From contig DMIX01000218.1 in the NCBI GenBank assembly GCA_003451975.1, positions 1 to 11,429 on the forward strand: a DNA stretch of 11,429 nucleotides, read 5' to 3'. Both the position numbers and the translations under genes were made by a program. Origin of the DNA: Propionibacteriaceae bacterium. GTDB lineage: Bacteria; Actinomycetota; Actinomycetes; Propionibacteriales; Propionibacteriaceae. Within the stretch, counting starts at the first letter, position 1, and each line of letters opens with the position of its first letter. Below, in pieces: positions 5,247 through 11,429 of the stretch. Below the pieces are notes generated by a model that saw nothing but the letters and a program-made list of their open reading frames with translations, was not told where the DNA came from and did no database searches.

Positions 5247-6761
5247 TCAGCGGCCCTTGTAGCGCATGGTGAGCATCATGCCGGCTTTGGTGTGGTACTC
5301 GTTTTGGCAGTGGAGTGCCCATGTTCCCGGGTTGGTGGCATCCAGGTGCACGGCGGTGGTGCTGGATGGGGGAACCAGGAGGGTGTCTTTCCTCAGTCCG
5401 TTGTCCAGCGCGAAGGTGTGGCCATGCAGGTGCACCGGGTGTGCGCGTGTGGTGGTGTTGACGACCTCGAGCAGGAGGCGGTCGTTGTCGACCACTTCAA
5501 GGGGTTGATTCTGGCCGAAGGGCGCACCGTTGATGACCCACCGGTAGGGGTTGGCCTGCCCGCCCAGCTCGATGGTCGCGCGCGCATCGATCGGCCGGGT
5601 CGGGAGCAACGACGACTCCTCCGGGTACAGGTCGAGCCCCTGAGTGAGTTGGCCTGTGAACTCGGCCAGCTGGACCGGTGGTTCCGGTGGGCTCCCGGAC
5701 CCGGTGCGTACCAGCGCGAGGCCGTGGCCGGGCTTGTTCCATGGCTTGGCCACGAGAGGGAAGACGCCGTCACCGAGGGTGACCAGGAGGTCGTATCGTT
5801 CGCCCATGCCGAGATAGAGCGCGGAGGTGGTGTGCGGCTTGACCGGGTGGCCGTCGGTGTGGGTGACGGTCAGGCGATGTCCGCCGAGGGCGAGGGCGAA
5901 GATCGTGTCCGAGGCGGCGTTGATCACGCGGAGCCGGACACGGTCGCCGGGGCGGCCCTGGTGGGTTACGGGCGCTGTCGGTACTGCTCCATTGATCAGG
6001 TAGAGCGGATAGGGGATGTCGCCAGCGTCGCCGAAGAACGGCTCGTTGCGGGAGGACAGCTGAACGGCCTGGGTGCCGGTGGTCGAGGGGCGGCGGGCGT
6101 TCAGGCGCCGGAACATGTCCTCAGGGGTTTGACCGTCGACGACCAGCCAGTCATCCAGGACTACGGTCCATTCGGCGTCGTAACGGCCCGGCTCTACGGG
6201 ATCATCAACGATCAGTGGCCCGTAGAGGCCGCGGTCCAGTTGGACTCCGACGTGCGAGTGGAAGAAGTAAGTGCCGGGCTGGGGTGCGGTGAACTCGTAG
6301 AGATGCTGTTGCCCTGGCTGGATCGGGTTCTGCGTGAGTCCCGGGACGCCATCGACGTCGTTCGGAATGGGCATTCCGTGCCAGTGGATCGTGGTGGGGC
6401 TGGGGAGTTGGTTGTCCAGGTTGAGGCGCAGCAGATCGCCCGGGTTGGCTCGAAGGTCGATCCCGGGAAGGGTGTCGTTGTAGGCCCAGGCCTCGGCCAA
6501 CGTGCCGCCGAGGTCGATGATCGAAGGCGCTGCCCGCAGCGTCTTCTGGACGATGGGTTGATCGGTGAGCGATCCACGTGGCCACCGCGAGCCACCGGGA
6601 ATCGCAGGGTCGCTCGCCGCGGGTACGCATCCGGTGAGAAGCCAGCTGCCGGCGAGTGCGAATCCACCGCCCAGCAGTGCTCGACGTGAGGTTCCGGTGT
6701 CGCGGGGTGGTTGGATGCCGGCACTGGTGGTCGGAGAAGTCCGAGCTTGGGAGATGGCCAC
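5247..6761 (-). CDS. Tat-exported lipoprotein multicopper oxidase (MmcO-like), one T3 histidine replaced
   Basis: Multicopper oxidase, probably a cuprous oxidase for copper detoxification outside the membrane. It has 504 aa and three cupredoxin domains. The N-terminus carries a twin-arginine signal (SRRALL, R26-R27), a hydrophobic core and lipobox LTGC (C45), so it should be Tat-exported and lipid-anchored like mycobacterial MmcO. Copper motifs are HWH (126-128), HSH (168-170) and HPVHLHGH (441-448). The last is HCQNEYHTKAGM (484-495), where the family has HCHxxxH: Q486 (codon CAA, 5304-5306) replaces a type-3 ligand. The T1 ligands C485, H441, H490 and axial M495 are present. Segments such as LDDW, GDAGDI-YP-YLING and VTHTDG also match MmcO. 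The GTG start at 6761 has AAGGA 7 nt upstream and lies 3 nt after the peptidase stop, so the two are co-translated. Family is sure; activity is open. Confidence 0.93.
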   Translation of the reverse strand: MAISQARTSPTTSAGIQPPRDTGTSRRALLGGGFALAGSWLLTGCVPAASDPAIPGGSRWPRGSLTDQPIVQKTLRAAPSIIDLGGTLAEAWAYNDTLPGIDLRANPGDLLRLNLDNQLPSPTTIHWHGMPIPNDVDGVPGLTQNPIQPGQQHLYEFTAPQPGTYFFHSHVGVQLDRGLYGPLIVDDPVEPGRYDAEWTVVLDDWLVVDGQTPEDMFRRLNARRPSTTGTQAVQLSSRNEPFFGDAGDIPYPLYLINGAVPTAPVTHQGRPGDRVRLRVINAASDTIFALALGGHRLTVTHTDGHPVKPHTTSALYLGMGERYDLLVTLGDGVFPLVAKPWNKPGHGLALVRTGSGSPPEPPVQLAEFTGQLTQGLDLYPEESSLLPTRPIDARATIELGGQANPYRWVINGAPFGQNQPLEVVDNDRLLLEVVNTTTRAHPVHLHGHTFALDNGLRKDTLLVPPSSTTAVHLDATNPGTWALHCQNEYHTKAGMMLTMRYKGR

Positions 6762-6764
6762 CGC

Positions 6765-7502
6765 TCAGTCCTTCACGAGGTAGGGCACAGGGTCGGCACC
6801 CTTGCCGTTCTCGTAGAGGGCTAGGTGGAGGTGGCAGGCGGTGGACAGCCCGGTGGTTCCGACGTAGCCGATCACGTCGCCCTTGGTGACACTCTGGCCT
6901 GCGCTGACGGCGTACTTGCTCATGTGGAGGTAGGAGGTCTCGACGTTCTTGCCCTTGATACGACCGTGGTCGATCCGGACGTTGTTGCCGGCGCTGCGGC
7001 TGAAGTTGGCCCTGGTCACGGTTCCGGACTGAGTGGCGTAGATGGGGTTCCCGCACGCGCCTCCGATATCCGCGCCGTTGTGCAGGCGCATGGAGCCGAG
7101 GATGGGGTGCTTGCGCATCCCGAATCCCGAGGCCACGCCACCCTTGGTGGGCCAGGTGAACCTGCTGAGGTCCTTCAACCGGGTGAGTTCTGCCTCGATG
7201 TCGGAGGCGACTTTGCGCTCGCGTTTCTCGTGTTTGGCGAGGAGAGACTGGAACCGCACCTGGTCGACCTGAGCGGCGGTTGCCTGGAGTTGTTTGCTGC
7301 GGTTCTCCAGCAGGTCCTCGAAGGTGGGCGCCCGCTCAGCGGCGACGGCTGCCGCCGAGGCGGGGGGCAACGGCGCATCAGCGGCATGAGCCGTGTGTCC
7401 CTGGTCCAGCGACCCGCTGGCGCCGATGAGGACGGCAGCTGCCAGAGCGATAATCCTTGCCGTTCCCGGCAATCGCTTCGCGCGAACCTCGCTGGCAGCC
7501 AC
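6765..7502 (-). CDS. M23 family peptidoglycan endopeptidase (LytM/lysostaphin type)
   Basis: Secreted zinc metallopeptidase that probably cuts peptidoglycan cross-bridges or peptide stems. It has 245 aa: an N-terminal signal peptide (about 1-41, basic start then hydrophobic core, likely cleavage after AHA), a helical coiled-coil-like region (about 57-112) and the M23 domain (about 117-243). Zinc ligands are complete: H141 and D145 in LHNGADIG, and H226 in the HLH motif (224-226). H193 in SYLHMS is the usual further active-site His. HLH follows TAC rather than the common TGP, a minor variation. The GTG start at 7502 has AGAGG 7 nt upstream. The stop is 3 nt from the oxidase start, so they form one unit, and the ArsR gene lies 61 nt upstream in the same direction. 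Why a cell-wall peptidase is paired with a copper oxidase is not known; helping an exported lipoprotein fit the wall is one guess. Confidence 0.9.
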   Translation of the reverse strand: MAASEVRAKRLPGTARIIALAAAVLIGASGSLDQGHTAHAADAPLPPASAAAVAAERAPTFEDLLENRSKQLQATAAQVDQVRFQSLLAKHEKRERKVASDIEAELTRLKDLSRFTWPTKGGVASGFGMRKHPILGSMRLHNGADIGGACGNPIYATQSGTVTRANFSRSAGNNVRIDHGRIKGKNVETSYLHMSKYAVSAGQSVTKGDVIGYVGTTGLSTACHLHLALYENGKGADPVPYLVKD

Positions 7503-7563
7503 CCCGTCCCCTCTCGACGGCGGTAAGACTAGCCTAAGAGTTTCTCAGATTCCATTCAGGGTT
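7503..7563 (-). promoter_or_regulatory. Short intergenic region before the peptidase gene with imperfect dyad
   Basis: This 61-nt gap between arsR and the peptidase gene contains an imperfect inverted repeat CTAAGA-GTT-TCTCAG (7534-7548, 5 of 6 pairs) and AT-richer bases than its surroundings. Read leftward, TAGGCT and TAGTCT within 7525-7537 could serve as a -10 element for a peptidase-oxidase promoter. It may thus be a second, internal regulated promoter. Evidence is weak. Confidence 0.3.
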
Positions 7564-7854
7564 CTAGTCGTGACTGGCATGGTTCAGGATCTGTTCGACC
7601 ATCGCTCGAACGTGGTCGTCCTGCAGGCGATAGAGGACGTTGCGTCCCTGCCGGTCGCCGGCGGCGAGGTTTAGGTGGCGCAGGATGCGCAGGTGGTTGG
7701 AGACCGAGGCTTGCGACATCGCCAGTTCTGTGACGAGCTCACTGACGGTGGCCGGGGAGTCCAACAGGCGAGCGAGGATCAGGACGCGCGCCGGCGTCGC
7801 CAGGCCGCCCATCACCTCCGCGATGCGCTCGGCTTCGCTGGCATTCAACCTCAT
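7564..7854 (-). CDS. ArsR/SmtB-family metal sensor repressor (alpha-5 site)
   Basis: A 96-aa winged-helix repressor that releases DNA on binding metal. The recognition helix lies in SQASVSNHLRILRHLNL (about 47-63) and the wing in GDRQGRNVLYRL (66-77). The C-terminal helix carries a full alpha-5 site D79-x-H81-x10-H92-x2-H95. This is the arrangement used by CzrA, SmtB and NmtR to sense Zn, Co or Ni at the dimer interface. The alpha-3 site motif ELxVCDL is absent (ELAMSQAS), so Cd/Pb/As sensing through Cys is not expected; the protein has no cysteine. ATG 7854 has GAGGGG about 9 nt upstream. It is divergent from the P1B-4 ATPase gene, the same layout as nmtR/ctpJ of Mycobacterium tuberculosis, and upstream of the peptidase-oxidase genes. 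It likely represses both sides. Family is firm; the exact metal is inferred. Confidence 0.93.
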   Translation of the reverse strand: MRLNASEAERIAEVMGGLATPARVLILARLLDSPATVSELVTELAMSQASVSNHLRILRHLNLAAGDRQGRNVLYRLQDDHVRAMVEQILNHASHD

Positions 7855-7952
7855 GAACCACCACCCCTCTTCCGGAACGCGGCCTGGATTGATCCAACCA
7901 GATTCCGAGCGATCTGTGGCAATGCATCATTACATCATGATATGTATAGATC
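7855..7952. promoter_or_regulatory. Divergent arsR / P-type ATPase promoter region
   Basis: This 98-bp divergent spacer separates the sensor and pump genes. Its right-hand 32 nt (7921-7952) are only 28% GC, in sharp contrast to the surroundings, and contain TATGTA (7941-7946), a plausible -10 for rightward transcription. TGGCAA (7917-7922), 18 nt upstream, is a poor -35 candidate. Such a -10 would place the RNA start at about 7952-7953, exactly on the ATPase ATG. CATCAT occurs twice (7925-7930 and 7933-7938). Confidence 0.6.
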
Positions 7953-7956
7953 ATGA
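7935..7956. promoter_or_regulatory. Candidate ArsR operator, 7-8-7 inverted repeat over the ATPase start
   Basis: Perfect 7-bp arms TCATGAT and ATCATGA are separated by 8 nt, four of which also pair symmetrically. The repeat covers the likely -10 and the ATPase start codon (7953). Size and symmetry suit an ArsR/SmtB dimer, and the site is next to the repressor gene. Binding is not shown. Confidence 0.6.
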
Positions 7957-10037
7957 GTGCTGCGCATGAAGATCACGAAGACGACTCCCACGGACAGGGC
8001 AGGTGGGAGCTGTACTTCGCTATCGCCTCCGGCGTGACCTACATCGCGGGGCTGATCGCTGAGTTCGGCTTTGGTGCCCCGGAACCGCTGGTGCTGGGCC
8101 TGTATCTTGCGACCTACTTCTGTGGGGGCTTCTTCACCGTGCGGGGGGCGTGGGGCTCGATCCGCCGGGGCCGGTTCGAAGTGGACTTCCTGATGATCGT
8201 GGCCGCCGCCGGTGCAGCAGCGGTCGGCAGGCTCTCCGAGGGTGCCGTGCTGTTGTTCCTGTTCAGCCTCGGACACGCCCTGGAGGAGTACGCGATGGCC
8301 CGCGCGACTCGCTCGATCAAGGCGCTGGGCGAGCTCGCACCCCGCACGGCCACGCTCCGCGTCGGCCCGGACGAGCTTGTTGAGCGTCCGGTGGAAGAGC
8401 TTCAGGTGGGCGATGTCGCGGTCGTGCGACCGAACTCGCGGGTACCTGCGGATGGTTTCGTCAGCGTCGGCAGCACGGCGATCGACCAGTCCGCGGTGAC
8501 CGGGGAGTCGATCCCGGTGGAGAAGGCTGCAGTGCCCGACGTCGCCAAGGCCCTGGCCAATCCCGACGCGATCTCCAGTGGCTCGCGGGTCTTCGCCGGG
8601 ACGGTGAACGGCCCCGGCGCGTTCGACATGGTGGTGACCGCAGCGGCCGCCGACACCACATTGGCGCGGGTGGTGAAGCTCGTCACCGAGGCTGACACAG
8701 CCCAATCGCCCACCCAGCGGTTCATCGACCGGTTCCAGCGGTTCTATGTGCCCGCGGTCATCCTGGCCGTGGTCGTGGTGTTGGCGGTCGGGATGATCTG
8801 GTCTGCCGAGCCGTTCGGTGACAGCTTCTACCGGGCGATGCTGGTCCTGGTCGCGGCCAGCCCCTGCGCCTTGGCGATCGCAACCCCAGCAGCTGTGCTG
8901 GCGGGGATCGCTCGTGCTGGCCGCGCCGGCGTCCTGGTCAAGGGCGGTGCCCCGCTGGAGACTCTCGGCAAGGTCGACGCCATGGCCTTCGACAAGACCG
9001 GCACCCTCACCTGGGGACACCCCACGGTAACCGACACCATCCCAGCACCAGGCGTCCTCGTCGATGAACTCAATGCGATCGCCCTGGCTACCGAGACGTT
9101 GAGCGACCACCCGTTGGCGACTGCCATCGTCCGCGATCTCACCGAACTGGTCGGAGCGAACGCGCGCCGCGTGGCGACCGACCTCGAGGCCGTCACGGGC
9201 CGTGGCATCCGCGCGACGGTGGATGGTGAGATCGTCCTGGTGGGCAGCGTCCGGATGATGGCCGAGGCCGATCACGAGCTGCCGGTCGAGGTCAAGGCCT
9301 CGGTCGATCAACTCCAGGCCGAGGGCCGCACCACCATGGTGGTCACCCATGGCGCCCGCGTGCTCGGCGTGATCGGTGTGATGGACGCGCCCAAAGCCGA
9401 AGCCCGCCAGACGCTCGACGTCCTGCGCGAGTCCGGCATCGGGGAACTGGTCCTTATCTCGGGGGACAACCAGGCGGTCGCCGACGCCGTGGGCCGCTCG
9501 GTCGGGATCGACCGGGCCATGGGTGAGTTGTTGCCCGAGGACAAGGTGGTCGCGATCCGCAACCTCACCGAAGGTGGTCGCACCACGGCGATGGTGGGCG
9601 ACGGTGTGAACGATGCCCCCGCGATGGCCAGCGCGAGCCTGGGCATCGCGATGGGCGCTGCCGGGTCGGCGGTCGCCCTGGAGACCGCCGACATCGCTCT
9701 GATGGCCGACGACCTCGGACGGGTACCGTTCATGGTGCGACTCGGTCGAGCAACCTCCCGGCTCATCCGGCAGAACCTCATCGCAGCCCTCGCCATCGTC
9801 GCGTTCCTCGTGCCGGCCAGCCTGCTCGGGCTAGCGATGGGTCCGATCGTGTTCATCCACGAAGGCTCGACCATCCTCGTCGTCCTCAACGCCCTGCGAC
9901 TGCTGCGGTTCGACCACAACCGCGACCACCACGGCATCACCCACGAAGACCGTCCGGCCGGACGTGCAGGATCGGCTGCTCCACGGCAGGAACTCGCCGG
10001 CCGCACCCAGACCGAGTTGGACGCGCCAGTCGAGTGA
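7953..10037 (+). CDS. P1B-4-type heavy-metal efflux ATPase (CtpJ/CoaT-like)
   Basis: Metal-pumping P-type ATPase of the inner membrane, 694 aa. The N-terminus has a short His/Asp-rich tail (HEDHEDDSH, 5-13) but no CxxC domain. The first hydrophobic spans lie at about 19-65 and 77-108. The actuator motif is TGES (183-186). The transport helix carries SPC (303-305), not CPC; phosphorylation is at D347 (DKTGT), the nucleotide site has SDHP (384-387), and the hinge is GDGVND (549-554). Near the end is HEGST (636-640) followed by LVVLNALRLL. SPC plus HEG(G/S)T is the P1B-4 signature (Co2+, Fe2+, Ni2+ and sometimes Zn2+ exporters). The ATG at 7953 is the only possible start: an in-frame stop lies two codons upstream and no ATG/GTG/TTG follows soon. 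No Shine-Dalgarno is present, so translation may be leaderless. Probably repressed by the adjacent ArsR protein. Confidence in family is very high. Confidence 0.95.
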   Translation: MSAAHEDHEDDSHGQGRWELYFAIASGVTYIAGLIAEFGFGAPEPLVLGLYLATYFCGGFFTVRGAWGSIRRGRFEVDFLMIVAAAGAAAVGRLSEGAVLLFLFSLGHALEEYAMARATRSIKALGELAPRTATLRVGPDELVERPVEELQVGDVAVVRPNSRVPADGFVSVGSTAIDQSAVTGESIPVEKAAVPDVAKALANPDAISSGSRVFAGTVNGPGAFDMVVTAAAADTTLARVVKLVTEADTAQSPTQRFIDRFQRFYVPAVILAVVVVLAVGMIWSAEPFGDSFYRAMLVLVAASPCALAIATPAAVLAGIARAGRAGVLVKGGAPLETLGKVDAMAFDKTGTLTWGHPTVTDTIPAPGVLVDELNAIALATETLSDHPLATAIVRDLTELVGANARRVATDLEAVTGRGIRATVDGEIVLVGSVRMMAEADHELPVEVKASVDQLQAEGRTTMVVTHGARVLGVIGVMDAPKAEARQTLDVLRESGIGELVLISGDNQAVADAVGRSVGIDRAMGELLPEDKVVAIRNLTEGGRTTAMVGDGVNDAPAMASASLGIAMGAAGSAVALETADIALMADDLGRVPFMVRLGRATSRLIRQNLIAALAIVAFLVPASLLGLAMGPIVFIHEGSTILVVLNALRLLRFDHNRDHHGITHEDRPAGRAGSAAPRQELAGRTQTELDAPVE

Positions 10038-10660
10038 CGGCCCTGAACGGCTGGATCGCGCTGGCCTTGTACCTGATCGGCCTCGGTCTGGCCTTCGGCT
10101 TTCGAGCGGTGGTTCACCTGCGCCGCAACGGAGATACGGGGTTCCGACTCAAAGCAGGTGCGGCGGGTTCCGCCCAATGGTGGGGGAAGCTGCTGTTCGC
10201 GGTCGCGCTGCTGCTCGGACTGGCAGGCCCGGTGACGCAGATCGTCGGCATCGGACGCCTGACCATCCCCGGCGGCACGATCGTGGAAGGGATCGGGCTG
10301 GTCCTTGCACTGCTCGGGATGAAGACGTTGCTGCGGGCGCAGCGGGAGATGGGCGCTTCCTGGCGGGTTGGCGTCGACCCGGAGGAGCACACCGAGATGG
10401 TGACCGATGGGACCTTTGCGATGGTGCGCAACCCGGTGTTCTCCGGGATGGCTGTGTCAAGCGTCGGGTTGTTCCTGCTGGCCCCGACGATCGCGGCGAC
10501 GGCGGCGACCGTCGTGCTGCTCGCCGCCATTCAGGTACAAGTCCGGGCGGTCGAGGAACCCTACCTACTCGCCGTTCACGGCGACGCCTACCGCGACTAC
10601 GCCGCTAGAGTCGGCAGATTCGTCCCAGGCGTTGGGCACAGCCTTCGCGGCCTCAGGTAG
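10034..10660 (+). CDS. Isoprenylcysteine carboxyl methyltransferase (ICMT)-family membrane protein
   Basis: A 208-aa integral membrane protein with about five hydrophobic spans (about 5-25, 49-70, 77-97, 135-152, 153-170). The C-terminal half has the ICMT/PEMT-like methyltransferase layout: QREMGASWRVGVD (about 104-116), the segment GTFAMVRNPVFSGM (about 126-139, with the typical RNP) and near the end VEEPYLLAVHGDAYRDYAARVGRFVP. These are the S-adenosylmethionine-binding elements of the family. Bacterial members have no known prenylated substrate and their role is undefined. The GTG start overlaps the ATPase stop as GTGA (10034-10037) without its own clear ribosome site, so it should be translated together with the pump and share its regulation. 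A role in modifying the pump, an envelope lipid or a metal compound is conjecture. Confidence 0.85.
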   Translation: MTALNGWIALALYLIGLGLAFGFRAVVHLRRNGDTGFRLKAGAAGSAQWWGKLLFAVALLLGLAGPVTQIVGIGRLTIPGGTIVEGIGLVLALLGMKTLLRAQREMGASWRVGVDPEEHTEMVTDGTFAMVRNPVFSGMAVSSVGLFLLAPTIAATAATVVLLAAIQVQVRAVEEPYLLAVHGDAYRDYAARVGRFVPGVGHSLRGLR

Positions 10661-10699
10661 CCGGGTTGACTGGATCGAGGACGGGGACGCGCGGCAGGC

Positions 10700-11429
10700 C
10701 TAGCGCCGAGCTGCGAACCTGAGCAGCAGGAGGCCGAGCAGGCTGGTCGCGGCCAGGAGACCGGCGATCCACGGGCCGAGGGAGACAGCCGGGGTCAGTC
10801 CGGTGCGTAGTGGGATGGTGGTGACCCGAGCGCCGATGGTGTCGGTGGGGAGTTCGTCGAGGATTGTGCCGTCGGGGGCGAAGGCCTGGCTGGTGCCGGT
10901 CGTGGAGACGTTCACGACGCCGCGACCGGTCTCGATTGCGCGCATCCGGGCGAGGGCGGCCTGTTGCAGGTTCTCGTCGGTGCCGCGGAAGTCGCCGTTG
11001 TTGGACTGAAGCAGGTACAGCTGAGCCCCGTCCTGGGCGCCCTGCCAGATGACGTCGTCAAAGATGACGTCGAAGCAGATGGCCAATCCCACCCCGACCC
11101 CGTTCAGGCTGACATACGGGGAGTTGGTGCCGGGAGTGTACTCGCGTCCGATCAGGCCGATCAGGTCCGGAGCGATGCGCTGGTAGAACCAGCGGTCGGG
11201 CACATACTCGCCGAACGGCACCGGATTCGCCTTGTCGAACAGCTGGACTTCGCCGCCGGTAGGCGGCCAGAGCAGGGAGGTGTTGTAGGTGTTCTCCCCG
11301 CGGCGGGTTGCAGCGTTCACCAGCAAGGGCGCCGAGACCTGGTGGGACAGCTCATCGAGTGCCCTGCTGGTCCCCAGGTTGTTGAGTGGGTCACTGTCGA
11401 CCCCTCCTTCGGGCCAGACCAGCACATCC
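10700..11429 (-). CDS. lnt: Apolipoprotein N-acyltransferase (Lnt), C-terminal part
   Basis: Transfers the third acyl chain to the N-terminal cysteine of lipoproteins at the outer face of the inner membrane. The visible 242 codons run off the right edge; the N-terminal membrane helices are outside the window. The first bases read DVLVWPEGG, so the frame continues upstream, and the GTG at 11425 is an internal Val, not a start. The nitrilase-fold triad of Lnt is complete: Glu in WPEGG (codon 11408-11410), Lys in FDKANPVPFGEYVP (11231-11233) and Cys in LAICFD (11075-11077). A last transmembrane helix (LGPWIAGLLAATSLLGLLLL) precedes the short basic C-terminus, as in full-length Lnt. It is convergent with the ICMT-family gene across 39 nt. 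Its closeness to a lipoprotein copper oxidase gene suggests a dedicated lipoprotein-maturation gene, which is inference. Confidence 0.92.
   Translation of the reverse strand, partial: DVLVWPEGGVDSDPLNNLGTSRALDELSHQVSAPLLVNAATRRGENTYNTSLLWPPTGGEVQLFDKANPVPFGEYVPDRWFYQRIAPDLIGLIGREYTPGTNSPYVSLNGVGVGLAICFDVIFDDVIWQGAQDGAQLYLLQSNNGDFRGTDENLQQAALARMRAIETGRGVVNVSTTGTSQAFAPDGTILDELPTDTIGARVTTIPLRTGLTPAVSLGPWIAGLLAATSLLGLLLLRFAARR

Noticed and set aside
5176..5322. Longer N-terminus for the 159-aa membrane protein starting at 5322
   Set aside because: It overlaps the oxidase C-terminus, and the added residues are Arg/Pro-rich. ATG 5175 has a strong GAGGAG site.
5208..6689. A 493-codon open frame on the plus strand opposite the copper oxidase
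   Set aside because: It is antisense to a gene with full family motifs, lacks any recognisable domain, and is explained by high-GC codon bias.
7935..9350. A 471-codon minus-strand frame opposite the P-type ATPase
   Set aside because: His/Asp/Arg-rich shadow composition without domains; the plus-strand ATPase is certain.
9308..10390. A 360-codon minus-strand frame opposite the end of the ATPase and the ICMT-family gene
   Set aside because: Arg/Ser/Thr-rich shadow; both plus-strand genes are well supported and coupled.
1..11429. CRISPR arrays, tRNA/rRNA genes, insertion sequences or integrase genes
   Set aside because: No regular repeat-spacer pattern, no cloverleaf-like block and no transposase or recombinase motif was seen in any frame.

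Overview
The window is a high-GC actinobacterial chromosome or plasmid segment. The evidence is strong G/C third-position bias that leaves long antisense shadow frames, GTG starts, a Tat lipoprotein copper oxidase resembling mycobacterial MmcO, and an NmtR/CtpJ-like sensor-pump pair. I cannot name the genus. I see no tRNA, rRNA, CRISPR array, transposase or integrase.

Layout: (1) 1-442, minus: 5' part of a multi-pass membrane protein, probably a CPBP-type (CAAX protease-like) protein, running off the left edge. (2) 517-2482, minus: a tight two-gene operon of a CaCA-family cation exchanger followed 1 nt later by a DtxR/MntR-family metalloregulator. (3) 2827-3135, plus: a small zf-TFIIB zinc-ribbon protein, separated by tandem hairpins (3191-3225) from (4) 3345-4462, minus: a 67-aa single-span membrane protein whose stop overlaps (GTGA) the start of an aminoglycoside-phosphotransferase-fold kinase. 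(5) 4696-7854, minus: an ArsR/SmtB sensor, an M23 peptidase, a Tat lipoprotein multicopper oxidase and a 159-aa two-span membrane protein of unknown role. (6) 7953-10660, plus, divergent from arsR: a P1B-4-type metal efflux ATPase coupled by a GTGA overlap to an isoprenylcysteine-methyltransferase-family membrane protein. (7) 10700-11429, minus: the catalytic C-terminal part of apolipoprotein N-acyltransferase (Lnt), running off the right edge.

How the genes may work together: the window reads as a metal-homeostasis region. The ArsR protein carries a complete alpha-5 metal site (D79-x-H81-x10-H92-x2-H95). It probably represses its own leftward genes and the divergent P1B-4 pump. A 22-bp inverted repeat (7935-7956) in a 28% GC patch overlaps the likely -10 element and the start codon of the pump gene, which has no Shine-Dalgarno and may be leaderless. 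The copper oxidase would sit outside the cell on a lipid anchor. A cell-wall peptidase and a lipoprotein N-acyltransferase in the same region suggest, by inference, envelope processing tied to exported metal-detoxification proteins. The exchanger-MntR pair forms a second metal module, possibly for Mn or Ca.

The most unusual residue-level observation is that the copper oxidase has HCQ where the family has HCH, which removes one expected type-3 copper ligand.
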